Source: Paralithodes platypus (taxonomy: Eukaryota; Arthropoda; Malacostraca; Decapoda; Lithodidae). Taken from it: DNA of 64,000 nt. A program made the position numbers and the translations under genes. This document shows positions 1 through 12,474 of this stretch, one piece after another. The DNA is taken from the NCBI GenBank assembly GCA_032716605.1, contig CM064485.1:27334138-27398137 (forward strand), written 5' to 3'. Below the pieces are notes generated by a model. The model made no database searches and was not told where the DNA came from. It was given only the letters and a program-made list of their open reading frames with translations. The first letter of the stretch is position 1. Each line of letters opens with the position of its first letter.

Positions 1-1974
1 AGACGTTTCGTCCCCCACTTTGCCACCATAGCCAGACCCCTCCACCAACTCACCCACAAAGACACCCCATTCTCCTGGACACCTGAAAGAGACCTCGCTT
101 TTAACACTTTGAAACAAAAGCTAATCCATGCCCCTATTGTCGCTTTCCCTGATTACCATAAACCTTTCCGTCTTTATACCGACGTATCTCTGTACACCAT
201 TGGTGCAGTTTTAGCTCAAGTCAGAGACGGAGAGGAACATGTGATAGCGTATGGCAGCTCCACCCTCAACCAAGCACAACAGAATTATGCAGCCACCAAG
301 AGAGAGTGTTTAGGGATCATTTGGGCACTCAGCCACTTCCGGTCATTTGTGTTGGGCGCAAAACTCGATATAATAACCGACCATCAATCTTTGCAATGGT
401 TGCGTAACTGCGAAACCAACTCAGCCATTTTGGTACGTTGGAGGGAGCCACTAGAGGACTACGATTTTACAATACAGTATCGTCCAGGCAAACTTCACAC
501 CAATGCAGACGCCCTGTCACGTTTGCCAGTACCAAAAGACCCCCCCACCAACCTAGCCGCCTTACAAAACACTGAGCTTTTATCTACCCCCATCCACCAA
601 CATAATTCCCCCTCAGCCCCCTCACTAATTCAATCTTGGGAAACAAGAATCAGACCACCCTGGATACCGTTAAATGTCTCCAGGAAACTGACTCGCTGGG
701 GAGATCAACTTGCCACAGACTCCGGTCACATAGTCTTAGACCCCACAATTGCCCACGACTACATGATTGCCATCCACGAGGGAAACGGCATACACCTGGG
801 ACAAAAGAAGATGTTAAAGATCTTCGCAGATCAATACTGGACCCCCAACCCCTCCAAAATTGCACAACGTGTGACAGAATCCTGCAAACCTTGTTTATTG
901 GGGAAGGATAGATCACGCACCCCAGGCCCAGCTGGTACCATTTCTGCCAACAAACCGTTCCAAGTCCTATCCCTCGACATCATGGGCCCGTTTCCTTCTT
1001 ACGCTGGCAACCGCTATATCGTCACATTTGTTGACATATATTCAAAATTGTTAATAGCCTGCCCAGTTAAAGACCACACAGCCACCACAGTCGCCACACT
1101 GCTTGCCACAGAAGTGTTCCCTATATTCGGCCTTCCCCTTGCTCTTCTATCCGACAATGCCCCCGAGTTTAGTGGACACGTTTGGCACCAGTTCACCCAA
1201 CAATGCGGTATTAAGATCAAACACTCATCCCCGTACTGGCCTCAAGGAAATGCTATATGCGAACGCAGCCATCGCACCATCAACAACCAGTTACGTACAA
1301 AAATGATTGCTCTTAACACCTCAGACTGGCCATCACAACTAAAGATGATACAATGGGGCATGAACGCCTGTCCCCGAGAAGACGGTATTTCCCCTCATGA
1401 ACGTGTTTACGGCGTACCCCCCCTGTTACTGCCGTTCCACCATCACGCTCACCTCCCCTCCAACACCTCCACAATTGACCCATTGCAACATCTGCAAAAC
1501 ACCCTCCATACCGCCCAAACCTGTCAAGACACCAAAACTGATAGCCCCGATGATAAAAACCCTTTCGCCATCCATGACACCGTAATGGTAGCCAACCTCC
1601 CTGTCACCAACAAATTAGGCCCTCGCTATGTCGGGCCCTACACCATCATACAAGTCCCAAATGCCTATCAAGTCACCATCGATTTTCACGGCGTGACTCG
1701 CACGTTCCGAACTAGATTCGTCCGAGCGTTTAAAGCTCTAAAACCACAAGACATTATCCCACCCCACACGTCCGACCCTGAATTAAACACCCCTACTAAC
1801 CCTTCCACTCAGGCTATGAATATTCCCATACAAACCCCTAAGGGCCTAAGCCCTCCAGCACCGAACCGACCAATCATTCCTCAACATACCCCCCAAACTA
1901 ACCTCCACAAACCCCAAGCCCCCACTATCACACCTTCCTCCACCATGACACCTTCCTTCACTTCTGATAGTTAA
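1..1974 (+). CDS. pol: Gypsy-A pol: RT end, RNase H, integrase (5'-partial)
   Basis: The frame is open from base 1 (codons begin at base 1), so no start is assigned. The first 35 residues are the end of the RT connection. RNase H follows, with TDVS, TKRECLG and ITDHQSLQWL motifs. The integrase has an HHCC zinc finger (HEGN...H, CKPC at about residues 260-300). Its DDE core lies at D326 (SLDIMG), D385 (SDNAPEF) and E421 (CERSH), with exactly 35 residues between the last two as in retroviral-type integrases. A GPY/F-like C-terminal module (KLGPRYVGPY) follows, then a proline-rich tail to a stop at 1974. No chromodomain is visible. The family normally copies element RNA into DNA and inserts it in the nucleus. 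This fragment cannot act alone. Confidence 0.9.
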   Translation, partial: RRFVPHFATIARPLHQLTHKDTPFSWTPERDLAFNTLKQKLIHAPIVAFPDYHKPFRLYTDVSLYTIGAVLAQVRDGEEHVIAYGSSTLNQAQQNYAATKRECLGIIWALSHFRSFVLGAKLDIITDHQSLQWLRNCETNSAILVRWREPLEDYDFTIQYRPGKLHTNADALSRLPVPKDPPTNLAALQNTELLSTPIHQHNSPSAPSLIQSWETRIRPPWIPLNVSRKLTRWGDQLATDSGHIVLDPTIAHDYMIAIHEGNGIHLGQKKMLKIFADQYWTPNPSKIAQRVTESCKPCLLGKDRSRTPGPAGTISANKPFQVLSLDIMGPFPSYAGNRYIVTFVDIYSKLLIACPVKDHTATTVATLLATEVFPIFGLPLALLSDNAPEFSGHVWHQFTQQCGIKIKHSSPYWPQGNAICERSHRTINNQLRTKMIALNTSDWPSQLKMIQWGMNACPREDGISPHERVYGVPPLLLPFHHHAHLPSNTSTIDPLQHLQNTLHTAQTCQDTKTDSPDDKNPFAIHDTVMVANLPVTNKLGPRYVGPYTIIQVPNAYQVTIDFHGVTRTFRTRFVRAFKALKPQDIIPPHTSDPELNTPTNPSTQAMNIPIQTPKGLSPPAPNRPIIPQHTPQTNLHKPQAPTITPSSTMTPSFTSDS

Positions 1975-3465
1975 GTACCTCCCCAACTTATCCAAGTACG
2001 AAAACCTCCACCCACAACCCCGACCACAACGGAAACACTCCCGCCTAGCCCTGACATACCTCCACCAGGCACCACAGTGAGAAAACCACCACCCCCACCC
2101 AAAACCAAGTACACACCCAACCGCACCATACAATCTACCTCAGTAACCTCACGCTACAACTTACGCCCACGACTAAAAATTTTTAAAACCTCCAGAAAAC
2201 ACACCCTGCTAACCTAGTTCCGTAGGGCTGCCAGACCACTATCCTCCTCCTCCTCTTCTTCTTCGTCGAATTCTCCTCCACAAAGGGAAAGAAGACGAAT
2301 AATCACAAGTAAACACCATAAACCCTCTAACTATATTCCAAAAATAACAACCCCCACCCTCCCACGAAAACACATACCTTCCTCTTCAACCTCATCCCCT
2401 CTCAACCCCCACCTCATCACCCCGAATGACCTGCTAGATCTACCCCCCCACCAAACTCCCATAAAACCGCCTACTTCCACCACCAGCAAATCACCGACCC
2501 CACCAAAGAACACACCCCACACACGTTCCTATCCCCAACCCTCCAAATTAAATCTCCATTCCCTACCCACCCGTCTAGCCCCCCCCGCAATCACCCCTTT
2601 CCCCTCCACTATCCCTGCGACCCCACCCACACATCAACCAACCTCCTCATCTCATCGAACCCCCAACCAACCAACCCCTAAAATATACACTATGCCAACG
2701 ACCAACCCCTCCTCTCACACCACGTCTAACACGCAACTAACTCCTCACCAAAGCCCCTCCAAATTGACGGCCCGACCTCCACACGCCCACTTGAATCCCC
2801 CCACAAAGTCGCCCCTGAGAGAACCCCCATACAGACCCCCACCAAATCCTCTTCCATTCCGCCTACCACCCTCACTCGACAAAAACCTCCACACGCATCT
2901 ACCTCTCAAATAACCCCTGACCTCACCCCCACTAAATACCCTCCACCTGTAAAGCGTTCTTCCCCTCAATATAAAACATCGTCGAGCGACTCAAGTCCCA
3001 CGACAAACATCTACCTTCCCACCAGGACCTCCAAAGGTAGAATAATCAACAGACCCATCAGATTTAAAGACAGTTATACAAAAACAACACCCCGTTCTTA
3101 CAATAAAGACCCAAGCCACACAACACACACACCCCCTCTTTCTCACACACCTCCCTCACGCACCTTACCTAAACCGATATTGCACATTGCCTCAATATAT
3201 TTTCCCAGCCTACAACACCACCCAAGAAAACCCCAAAACCCCAGACTCATATCCCCCCTTCACCCCCAGCTCCGTTTTCACGCGTTAATCCCTCCCCTTC
3301 AGTTAGTAACCCATTCACCACACTGAAGAGGCCTCCTGTCAGTCCCACACACCTCACTCGATACATGACCTCCACCATGAACCAATCCACACCCTTCGTC
3401 GCCCCCGTCCCTACCCCACGGGGGAAAACTACAAACCATTCATACGAAAGGTTAAAGTAAAAACG
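1975..3465 (+). pseudogene. Decayed Pro/Ser/Thr-rich pol linker of Gypsy-A
   Basis: This C-rich, G-poor stretch gives short overlapping frames full of Pro, Thr, Ser and His, broken by several stops and frame changes. It lies where Gypsy-B has an intact proline-rich linker between the integrase and a C-terminal domain (about 29200-30080). I therefore read it as the same linker in a decayed copy. No separate gene is visible. Confidence 0.65.
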
Positions 3466-3873
3466 TCCACAGGACGCTTAGCCCGTCTACAACGCCAACA
3501 CCAAGCCCGGGCAACCGCCCTCCACAACACAGAGGACACATTCCTACAGGTCTACATTGACCTGCAAAAGAAACCTGACCCTCTCTCTCTTGCTTGGTGG
3601 GACCTTCTCAATACACTCAAAATGACCCACCATGACTATGCTTCTTTTTACTTCACCCTTGAGGCTCGGGGACGAGCCTACAATGAAGTAGAGGGAAGTA
3701 AAATGCCCCAGAACGAGAAGCCCACCACAGAAGCCACGAGCGAACACCACACAGAAACACCCGAAAGAAAGGCCCACAGAACGAAAGGACCAGGTGACCG
3801 AGCCAACCAGTTCAGACAGGCCGAAGCCCGCAGGGCTAAGCAGCTCCAAACCACACCTGCCTACCCCTTCTAA
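3466..3873 (+). pseudogene. Gypsy-A C-terminal domain downstream of linker
   Basis: An open stretch from about 3466 to a stop at 3873 encodes about 135 residues. They include a YIDLQKK...LAWWDLL...YFTLEARGRAYNEVEGSKM segment, then a charged Glu/Arg/Lys-rich tail ending in TTPAYPF. Gypsy-B has a similar order at the same place: LLDHLR...YYHFLQHL...HYHLQSRGRDFSLPDGSEM, then TTPAYP. This supports a shared domain of unknown function after the integrase. I recognise no catalytic motif. It is now out of frame with the main pol and probably not expressed. Confidence 0.55.
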
Positions 3874-4019
3874 ACACTGACCTTTCCCACACCTCGCGTA
3901 TACACTACCCCTCGTGTCCTACACCTCTACCTACATGATGATGAACATAAATACACCTTAAAGTTAATAAACCCATGCCCTGTCCCTAGGTTGAGCCAAT
4001 GCCAACCAGTTCAGACAGC

Positions 4020-4158
4020 CATAAATCTATGTATGTTCTTCCATCCGAGAAGTAATATGTTCACCCCTTAAAATACCTTGTCTTGCCAGACTAAGTTTCT
4101 GAAGACCAACCGCCCCCATAAATCTATGTATGTTCTTCCATCCGAGAAGTAGTATGTT
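4020..4158 (+). repeat. 43-bp direct repeat pair in Gypsy-A 3' region
   Basis: The stretch starting CCATAAATCTATGTATG at about 4019-4062 recurs almost exactly at about 4115-4158, 96 bp downstream. It lies in the non-coding 3' part of the element. Function is unknown; short direct repeats like this are common in LTR U3 regions. The rest of 3874-5089 shows no gene. Confidence 0.7.
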
Positions 4159-5089
4159 AAAACACCATGTCCTAATTGATAAGAAACTATGATACCCACT
4201 GGTACACCAGTGTATATAGAACCATTGTTCCTGTAAGACCTAGACAGCAATGACTGAAGATGTTAGCCACCATGCAGTAACTTTAATTCTTACCCCAACC
4301 AGAGATTGTATATACAACCCTCTGTTACCATTGTCTCGACGCATTTTCACCACGAAACAATACCGAAGTTAACCCTACGAACTGTCGTTTTCTTTGGTGT
4401 ATATATCATAGAAAATGCAGTTCCCAGGAACAACTAGATTAGCAAGAAATAGTGTCAGATTAACAGTATCCATAACCATCGTATTGACGAGTAATAATAC
4501 ACAATGTTTTTCCCTACTTTTATCCACAGTCAAGCACACACCTACCGTTAACCTCCTCTTCCCCACAGCCCCACAGTCCACATGATTCTATCCTTTCCCG
4601 ACTCATATACCACCCCGTATTGCTCATCCCCCGATAGCATTTGGCTAACATACTTTCCCTGTCATTAACCCCCAAACTCCAATATTAACTGTAGTCTAAT
4701 GCCACCCCTACGCCCGAAGAACTTAGGGTCAAACTTCCACGTAGCCCCCTGAACCCTCTCCCTCTCATTAACCCCCCACGCTCCTCGACTCCTTTCCGAC
4801 CTAGCCTCTCCATCATACCTCCTGAAGATCCTTGATTTTTCCGTTGCTAACGTTCTCCAACCTTTTATATATATACTCCTATCCAGCCTACCTTCCCTTA
4901 GTAGGACGGAACAACATTAGAACTTTACTAACCCTTTGCATGCCATTTATTCCCTCATAACCCATTCACCTTTCTTGCATACTCGGATAATCAAATTAGC
5001 ACCTCAGCTATACCATAGAATGAATACTGAGCAATATAAGAGAGATCCTCCTATCACAACTGTCCCAGTCCTCCTCGCAAAGTAGATCC

Positions 5090-6388
5090 AGTCTCCCTTC
5101 CCTCAATACTTCCAGTATAGCCAAAATAGTACCTCTTACTAAGGCTCAGTTATATCACATTATGAAGGCTCCCTATAGCCATGTGCCACAACAGTAATCA
5201 CCACCTTACCTAGTCCCCGTATCTATTGAGAGCTCAAATAATTCCATAAGACTCGAGATCCCTATGGCCTACCGGGTCTAAAACCGAGCCTATAAACCCA
5301 GCTCCAGCCCCCAGTAAAATCAGTTGAAAGATAGACACCAACCAGTGGCTGGCCCCCTTAAGTTGACCTCTAGCTCTGCCCTTGTGTTGTTCCTGAGATT
5401 TGAGTTCCAGAGCCGGCAGATTCCGTGGCAGATTTGAGATAGAAGCATCTGTCCACGTACAAGAAATCTACGTGCACCTTATAACCTTCACACACCATGG
5501 TATAAGCGTGTAGCCAGCAACGATCGCCAAGAGATCCGTCTTGAGAACTTCCTACATATGGACCCCCTGGACGGCCGCGGAACCAGTCGGTAGCCCCCAA
5601 CATCACGGACGCAAGATAACCAGGACCAGACCAACCAAATACTACCCAAGATTCACTTTATTAGTACTACTGTGTTACAGTACTAATTAGAGACTCACTT
5701 ATTAATCTTTCTATGAAGTGGCTATATCTTTGCCCCAAGATAATTCATATATAACCATTCTATTGGGAAGTGCTAAGCGTATCAGTGTTCATTAATTAAC
5801 AGGCGACATTAACTCTCGTAATTACCCCTATTCAGATATTATTACATAGAAGTAAAACCCTAGTGATATCTAACGTTCGCCCACTGATTTGTGTTCTACG
5901 TATTTCTGCTATAAGAATATAAAACTTAGATCAGTACCCCCCTGAGGTTACTAAAATTCCCGTGCTCTAAAAATATGCGTGTCTAATTCTAGTCTGTGAA
6001 CTACTACTTGTGCACCAGAACTGCCAGTAATAAATCTAATTAGTGAAATTGAATCTATAAGTAACATTGATGTCTTCCAGTATATAAACTTGCGAACCAA
6101 GCCAGTGATCAGAAGAGTATACCTGAACGTTGGAAGTGGGAGACTAGGCTCCATCCAGATCCACTAATGCTAGTTGTTCATTACTATCATTTGTCTTGTA
6201 CGAGTATTCATACCTTCTTATGCTTCCTATTAATCATCTTCAATAAACGTGATCGTGTGTCTTGTTACCGTGTGTTTATTTTGTGTTCTCTATTCCTCAT
6301 ACCTTGTATTGTGCATGCAGCCTTATATACCCAGTCAGTTAGAACTCACATTACCCAAGTTAATCCTGTAGAAAAACAGGGCATAACA
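5090..6388 (+). repeat. 3' LTR portion of Gypsy-A copy 1 (one arm of large inverted repeat)
   Basis: This block ends with GGGCATAACA at 6388. It matches the reverse complement of 6580-7454 plus 10536-10980. An AATAAA polyadenylation signal sits at 6242-6247. Ending in CA fits an LTR, and Gypsy-B's LTR ends in the same ATAACA. The LTR start is not determined, so the interval is only the shared arm. Confidence 0.7.
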
Positions 6389-6579
6389 CTATGAGTAAGA
6401 AAGTACTGGGGGTGTTGATTGTAAATCAATAATTGCAAAAGTTTCGTGTAAGATATATTACAAATAATATTATTTGAAAACATATAATGATAACAGGTTC
6501 ATTTAAGTTCAAAATAAACAGTAGCCTATTTTAAATTCAACAATTAGATAGTGTAAATGAAAATTCAAATTAATTGATT
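6389..6579. other. AT-rich spacer between the two Gypsy-A LTR ends
   Basis: These 191 bp of AT-rich sequence separate two LTR termini facing each other (ATAACA at 6388, TGTTAT at 6580). The flanking pentamers differ (CTATG after the left end, TGATT before the right end), so there is no target-site duplication joining the two copies. No gene is visible. Confidence 0.8.
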
Positions 6580-7454
6580 TGTTATGCCCTGTTTTTCTAC
6601 AGGATTAACTTGGGTAATGTGGGCTCTAACTGACTGGGTATATAAGGCTGCATGCACAATACAAGGTATGAGGAATAGAGAACACAAAATAAACACACGG
6701 TAACAAGACACACGATCACGTTTATTTAAGTAGATGAATAGGGAGCATAGGAAAATAGGAATACTTGTACAAGACAAATGATAGAAATGAACCGCTAGCA
6801 TTAGTGGATCTGGATGGAGCCTAGTCTCCCACTTCCAACGTTCAGGTATACTCTTCTGATCACTGGTTTGGTTCGAAAGTGTATATACTGGAAGACCTCA
6901 ATGTTACTTATGGATTCAATTTCACTAATTAGATTTATCACTGGCAGTTCTGGTGCACAAGTAGTAGTTCACAGCTAGAATTAGACACGCGTATGTTGTA
7001 CAATACGGGAATTCTAGTAACCTCAGGGGGGGTACTGATCTAAGTTTTATATTCTTATGGCAGAAATATGTAGAACACAAATCAGTGGGCGAATGTTAGA
7101 TATCACTAGGGTTTTAATATCTGGATAAAGGTAATTACGAGAGTTAATGTCGCCTGTTAATTAATGAACACTGATACGCTTAGTACTTCCCAAATGGAAT
7201 GGTTATATATGAATTACACTGGGCAAAGTTATAGCCACTTCATAGAAAGATTAATAAGTGAATTTCGAATTAGTACTATAACACGTTAGTACTAATAAGT
7301 GAATCTTGGATAGTATTTTGTTGGTCTGGTCCTGGTTATCTTGCGTCCGTGATGTTGGGGGCTAACGACTGGTTCCTCGGCCGTCCAGGTGGTCCAAATG
7401 TAGGAAGTTCTCAAGTCGGATCTCTTGGCGATCGGTGCTGGCTACACGCTTATA
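6580..7454 (-). repeat. 3' LTR end of Gypsy-A copy 2 (first segment)
   Basis: Reverse complement of the corresponding part of copy 1, starting at TGTTATGCCC on the plus strand. It breaks at TATA (7451-7454), where the LINE begins. The matching sequence resumes at about 10536, where TATA occurs again and could be a short target-site duplication. Confidence 0.75.
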
Positions 7455-10400
7455 TTAAACATGCACACCACACTTCATTCCTCCACACCAAAATTTAAAA
7501 AAAAAAATGATGAATTGTAGCCCAGCCTCGGAGTCCCCAGGGGGGGGGACCATAAATGCCTCCTCACCCGACCGACCATCCCCTGACGACCCCACACAAT
7601 TACCTGGACCTCGGCCTGTTACTCTTTCTATTAATTTCTGCAACATTCGCGGACTTTCCTCTAACTTTCACTCTGTTGAGCACCATCTCTCCTCCTACAA
7701 ACCTGATCTTCTCTTCCTCACCGAAACTCAGTTCCTGTAGCAACTCCAGCAACCCTTCTCTGTATCCTCCTACTTTCTCTATCCTAGTTTCAAAGCCAAA
7801 GGCGGATGTTGTGCATATGTGCACAACAAACTCACTTGCTCTCGTGTTCCGATTTCGACTCCTCTGTAATCTCAACTTTATGGCTCAAACTTTCCTCTCA
7901 TTCTCTTACTAAATATTTCTGTGCTGTCTATCTTTCCCCTAACTCTACCAACTTTCCGAAATTCTTTGACTATCTAAACTCTACAGTGGAACACATTCTA
8001 TCCATTTCTCCTTTCTCAGAAATCTCCATCTTAGGAGATTTCAACGTTCACCACACCGATTGGCTCTCCTCTCACACTACTGATCCACCTGTGAACAAGC
8101 CTACGTCTTTTCTATCCTAAATGACCTAGAGCAGTTAGTCAACCCACCCGTATCCCGGATCGCATCGGCGGGTGGCCCAACATTCTTGACTTGTTTCTAA
8201 CTTCTAACCCTTCTTCTTATACTGTCGATCTTTCTCTCCTCTGGGCTCCGTCCATAAACTTATCTCTGTCACCTGTCCTATCTCTCCAGTACGGCCACCC
8301 GTTCCTCCTAACGGCGGCGCTTGTGGCACTTTGGCGCTGCCGACTGGGAGGCTCTTCGGCAGTACTTCTTTGATTTCCCATGGAATGATTTCTGCTTCCA
8401 TGGCCGAGGACCCTCGGAGAGTGCTGAACGCATTACCGAGGTAATCCTATCGGGCATGGAAGCATACATTCCATTCTCTTTCTCTCAGACTAATGCTAAA
8501 AAATCATGGTTTACTCACGCCTGTTCTACTGCTGTCCGCAATAAGAGGAAGCATTCAAACGGTACCGACGCCTTAAAACTCAAGACTCTCATCTTCATAT
8601 GTTTCTGCCCGGAATCAAGCCAAATCTGTTCTTCGACTTGCCAACACTCTTTCTCAATAAAAATGCACTGAACTATCCAACTCTAGCTCTTCCCAAGCTT
8701 TCTGGCATCTAGCCAAAAAACCTCTCCAACAATTTCTCTTCCTCGTCTTTCCCTCCCCTTTCCCACTCTGATGGCACAACCATCACTTCTTCCTCTGACA
8801 AAGCTAAACTCTTCGCTCAAACTTTTGCTAGAAACTCCACCTTGGATGATTCCGGTGCTATTCCTCCCTCTCCGCCCTCCTCTCTCTTACTTATGCCTAA
8901 TATCCTAATCTCTTCTAAAGATGTACTTTCTACCCTCTGGGCTTAACACTAATAGGCGTACGGTCGGACGGTGTTTGTTCTTCTCAAAAACTGTGCTTTC
9001 GTGCTGACTCCCTGCCTAGGCAAACTCTTTTGTCTCTGTCTATCCTCTAACGTCTTCCCTTCATGCTGGAAGTTTGCTCACATTCAACCTGTCCCAAAGA
9101 AGGGTGACCGCTCTCAACCCTCCAACTATCGTCCAATTGCTCTTATCTCTTGTCTTTCTAAAGTTTTGAAACTATTCTTGCTTCCAAATTTCTTAAGCAT
9201 TTCTCTTCTCATAATCTGCTCTCAGATCGCCAGTATGGCTTCCTTAAGGGTCGCTCTACTGGTGATCTTCTTTCATATCTTACTAACTCTTGGTCATCCT
9301 CCTTTCGGGACTTCGGCGAGACTTTTTTTTCTATTGCACTAGACATATCGAAAGCCTTCGATAGAGTCTGGCATAAATCTTTAATTTCTAAACTACCCTC
9401 CTTCGGTTTCTATCCCTCCATCTGTGCCTTTGTCTCTAATTTCCTTTCCGGCCGTTCCATAGCCGCGGTTGTGGACGGCCATTGTTCACTTCCTCACCCT
9501 ATAAACTCTGGTGTTCCTCAGGGCTCTGTCCTATCTCCTATTCTCTTTCTAATTTTTATAAATGATCTCCTTAACTGTACCTTAATTCCCATCCATTCAT
9601 ACGCAGACGACTCAACCTTACACTACTCATTAGTTTTCAGAACGCCCCAGCCAGCAATCCCTCAACGACAAACGTAATGAAGCCATAGAAGTCTTAAATT
9701 CTGATCTAAATACTATTTCCAATTTGGGCAGAGAAAACCTTGTTAACTTTAATGCTCCAAAACCCAATTTCTCCATCTATCTACCCGTCAGGATCTCCCA
9801 GGACTATCCCTTATTCTTCAACAATACAAAAAATCAACCCTTCATCTTCTCTCAATATTCTTGTGTCTCTTTTTCTTCTGCTCTCATTTGGGAGGACCAT
9901 ATTACCAGTCTAGCTAAGGCAGCTCCAGAAGCTGGGTGTGCTCAACCGCCTTAGGGGGTTCTTTTCCCCTGCACAGCTTCTTGCTCTGTACAGGGGCATA
10001 GTGCGCCCTTGTATTGAGTATTGTTCACATGTGTGGGGAGGTTCCCTCTACACCGCTCTCCTAGACAAAGTTGAAGGCCTTTCGTATCATTAACTCCCGT
10101 CCACTCACCAACTCTCTGCAATCTCTCGTCTCTCCGCCGCAATGTTGCATCTCTCTCGCTATTCTATCGCTACTATAATAATCAGTGTTCCTCAGAGCTA
10201 TCCCAGTGCATACCACCTCCTTTACGTAGGGCACGTGGTACCCGTCTTGCAACTCAATCCCACCCCTACTCTGTGCAACTCTCCAACCCAAGAGTGAAAC
10301 GTTACTCTCAAACTTTCTTCTACTCAACAGCTGAGCTCTGGAACTCTCTCCCAGAATCAGTCTTTCCCTCTTCCTATGACTTAAATTGCTTCAAACTCTG

Positions 10401-10531
10401 TGTGTCCAGGCATTTTGGCTCGAACGTCCCTTGATTTTGGCCCTGTCACTCTTTCAACTATGGGGGCGCTATAGGCAGTTATGCCTTTTGCCTCCCTCAA
10501 TCACATAGAAAAAAAATAAAAAAATAAAAAA
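7455..10531 (+). pseudogene. I/jockey-like non-LTR retrotransposon (LINE-I), copy 1: decayed endonuclease-RT ORF2
   Basis: This LINE is inserted in the Gypsy-A LTR. An APE-type endonuclease begins near 7507 (NFCNIRGLSSN, then LLFLTETQ), with ILGDFNVHHTDW near 8025-8065. The RT shows KKGDRSQPSNYRPIAL near 9100, LDISKAFDRVWHK near 9340-9385, SGVPQGSVLSPILF near 9510 and SYADDSTLHY near 9600. A C-terminal region with YRGIVRPCIEYCSHVWGG follows near 10000. Many frameshifts and stops make it a pseudogene. The 3' end is A-rich (about 10507-10531). ORF1 is absent, so the copy is 5'-truncated near the start of ORF2. Three more fragments of the family lie at 22267, 35921 and 49517. The clade call (I/jockey/Nimb group) is by motif style and less certain than the LINE call. 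Confidence 0.85.
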
Positions 10532-10535
10532 TATA

Positions 10536-10980
10536 CCCACTAGTGTGTGTGAAGGTTATAAGGTGCACGTAGATACTTGTACGTGGACAGATGCTTCTAT
10601 TTTATCTCTGCCACGGACGGCTCTGAATCTCACAACTCAGGAACAACACAAGGGCAGAGCTAGAGGTTAACTTCAGGGGGGTTAGCCACTGGTTGGTGTC
10701 TAGCTTTCAACTGATTTTACTGGGGGCTGGAGCTGGGTTTATAGGCTCGGTTTTTGGACCCTGTATGCCATAGGGATCTCGAGTCTTATGGAATTATTTG
10801 AGCTCTCAATAGCTATGGGGACTAGGTAAGGTGGTGATTACTGTTGTGGCACATGGCTATAGGAAGCCTTCATATTTCAATATAACTGAGCCTTAGTAAG
10901 AGGTACTATTTTGGCTATACTGGAAGTATTGAGGGGAGGGAGACTGGATCTACTTTGCGGGGAGGACTGGGACAGCTGTG
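10536..10980 (-). repeat. 3' LTR region of Gypsy-A copy 2 (second segment)
   Basis: Continues the LTR match broken at 7454; it is the reverse complement of about 5090-5500 in copy 1. The segment abuts the end of the pol reading frame. Confidence 0.7.
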
Positions 10981-12474
10981 ATAGGGGCGTCTCTCTTATA
11001 TTGTTCAGTCTTCATTCTATGGTATAGCTGAGGTGCTAATTTGATTATCCGAGTATGCAAGAAAGGTGAATGGGTTATTGTGGGTAAATAGAGGTTAGTA
11101 AGGGGGTTATGTTGAGGAATGATTTGTCTGTTCGGTGTCGGAGGGCTTAGGTCCTTAGGGGTTTGTGTGGGAATATTCATAGCCTGAGTGGAAGGGTTAG
11201 TAGGGGTGTTTAATTCTGGTTCAGACGTGTGGGGTGGGGTATTGTCTTGTGGTTTGAGCGGTTTAAACGCTCGGACGAATCTAGTTCGGAACGTGCGAGT
11301 CACGCCGTGATAATCGATGGTGACTTGATAGGCGTTTGGGACTTGTGTGATGGTGTAGGGCCCGACATAGCGAGGGCCTAATTTGTTGGTTACCGGGAGG
11401 TTGGCTACCATTACGGTGTCATGGATGGCGAAAGGGTTTTTGTCATTGGGGTTATCAGTTTTGGTGTCTTGACAGGTTTGGGCGGTATGGAGGGTGTTTT
11501 GTAGATGTTGCAATGGGTCAATTGTGGAGGGGGTGGAGGGGAGGTGAGCGTGATGGTGGAACGGCAGTAACAGGGGGGGTACGCCGTAAACACGTTCATG
11601 AGGGGAAATACCGTCTTCTCAGGGACAGGTGTTCATGCCCCATTGTATCATCTTTAGTTGTGATGGCCAGTCTGTGGTGTTAAAAGCAATAATTTTTGTC
11701 CGTAACTGATTGTTGATGGTGCGATGGCTGCGTTCGCATATAGCATTTCCTTGAGGCCAGTACGGGGATGAGTGTTTAATTTTAATACCACATTGTTGGG
11801 TGAACTGTTGCCAAACGTGTTCACTAAACTCGGGGGCATTGTCGGATAGAAGAGCAAGGGGAAGGCCGAATATAGGGAATACTTCTGTGGCAAGCAGTGT
11901 GGCTACGGTGGTGGCTGTGTGGTCTTTAACTGGGCAGGCTATTAAAAATGTTGAGTATACGTCGACAAATGTGACGATATAGCGTTTGCCAGCGTAAGAA
12001 GGAAACGGGCCCATGATGACGAGGAATAGGACTTGGAACGGTTTGGTAGCAGACATGGTACCAGCTGGGCCTGGGGTGCGTGATCTATCCTTCCCCAATA
12101 AACACGGTTTGCAGGATTCTGTCACTCGTTGTGCAATTTTGGAGGGGTTGGGGGTTCCAGTATTGGTCTGTGAAGATTTTTAACATCTTCTTTAGTCCAA
12201 GGTGTATGCCGTTTCCCTCGTGGATGGCAATCATGTAGTCGTGGGCAATGGTGGGGTCTAAGATTATGTGACCAGAGTCTGTGGCAAGTTGATCTCCCCA
12301 GCGAGTCAGTTTCCGGAAGACATTCAACGGTATCCAGGGTGGTCTGATTCTTGTTTCCCAAGATTGAATCAGGGAGGGGGCTGAGGGGGCATTATGTTGG
12401 GGGATGGGGGTAGATAAAAGCTCAGTGTTTTGTAAGGCAGCTAGGTTGGTGAGGGGGTCTTTTGGTACTGGCAA
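10950..12474 (-). pseudogene. pol: Gypsy-A copy 2 integrase and C-terminal part
   Basis: Read on the minus strand, three frames overlap. 12085-12474 covers the post-RNase H linker and the start of the zinc finger. 11619-12125 covers CKPCLLGK and the DDE core (LVIMGPF in place of the first Asp motif LDIMG, SDNAPEF, CERSH). 10950-11513 covers the GPY module and linker. In the first block the codon for the first catalytic Asp reads Val (LVIMG where copy 1 has LDIMG), which would kill integration. Frameshifts near 12120 and 11620-11510 separate the blocks. Confidence 0.85.

Larger units (their letters stand above)
1..6388 (+). mobile_element. Gypsy-A LTR retrotransposon, copy 1 (5' part outside window)
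   Basis: The interval opens inside the reverse transcriptase (RT) thumb and runs through RNase H, integrase, a proline-rich linker, a C-terminal domain and a 3' LTR. The LTR ends in CAGGGCATAACA at 6388. The copy is partial because the window cuts off gag, protease and most of the RT. It is collinear, in inverted orientation, with Gypsy-A copy 2 (6580-16780). Copy 1 retains about 3 kb (roughly 1880-4950) that is deleted in copy 2. The 5' edge of the 3' LTR could not be fixed because no second LTR of this family is available. Confidence 0.9.

Noticed and set aside
2331..2969. Gly/Arg-rich minus-strand proteins
   Set aside because: Antisense of a C-rich linker; the composition is a product of base bias.
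6167..6394. Small hydrophobic protein in the Gypsy-A LTR (75 codons, present in both LTR arms)
   Set aside because: It lies in the LTR next to the polyadenylation signal; the frame in the two arms differs in start and end and shows no domain.
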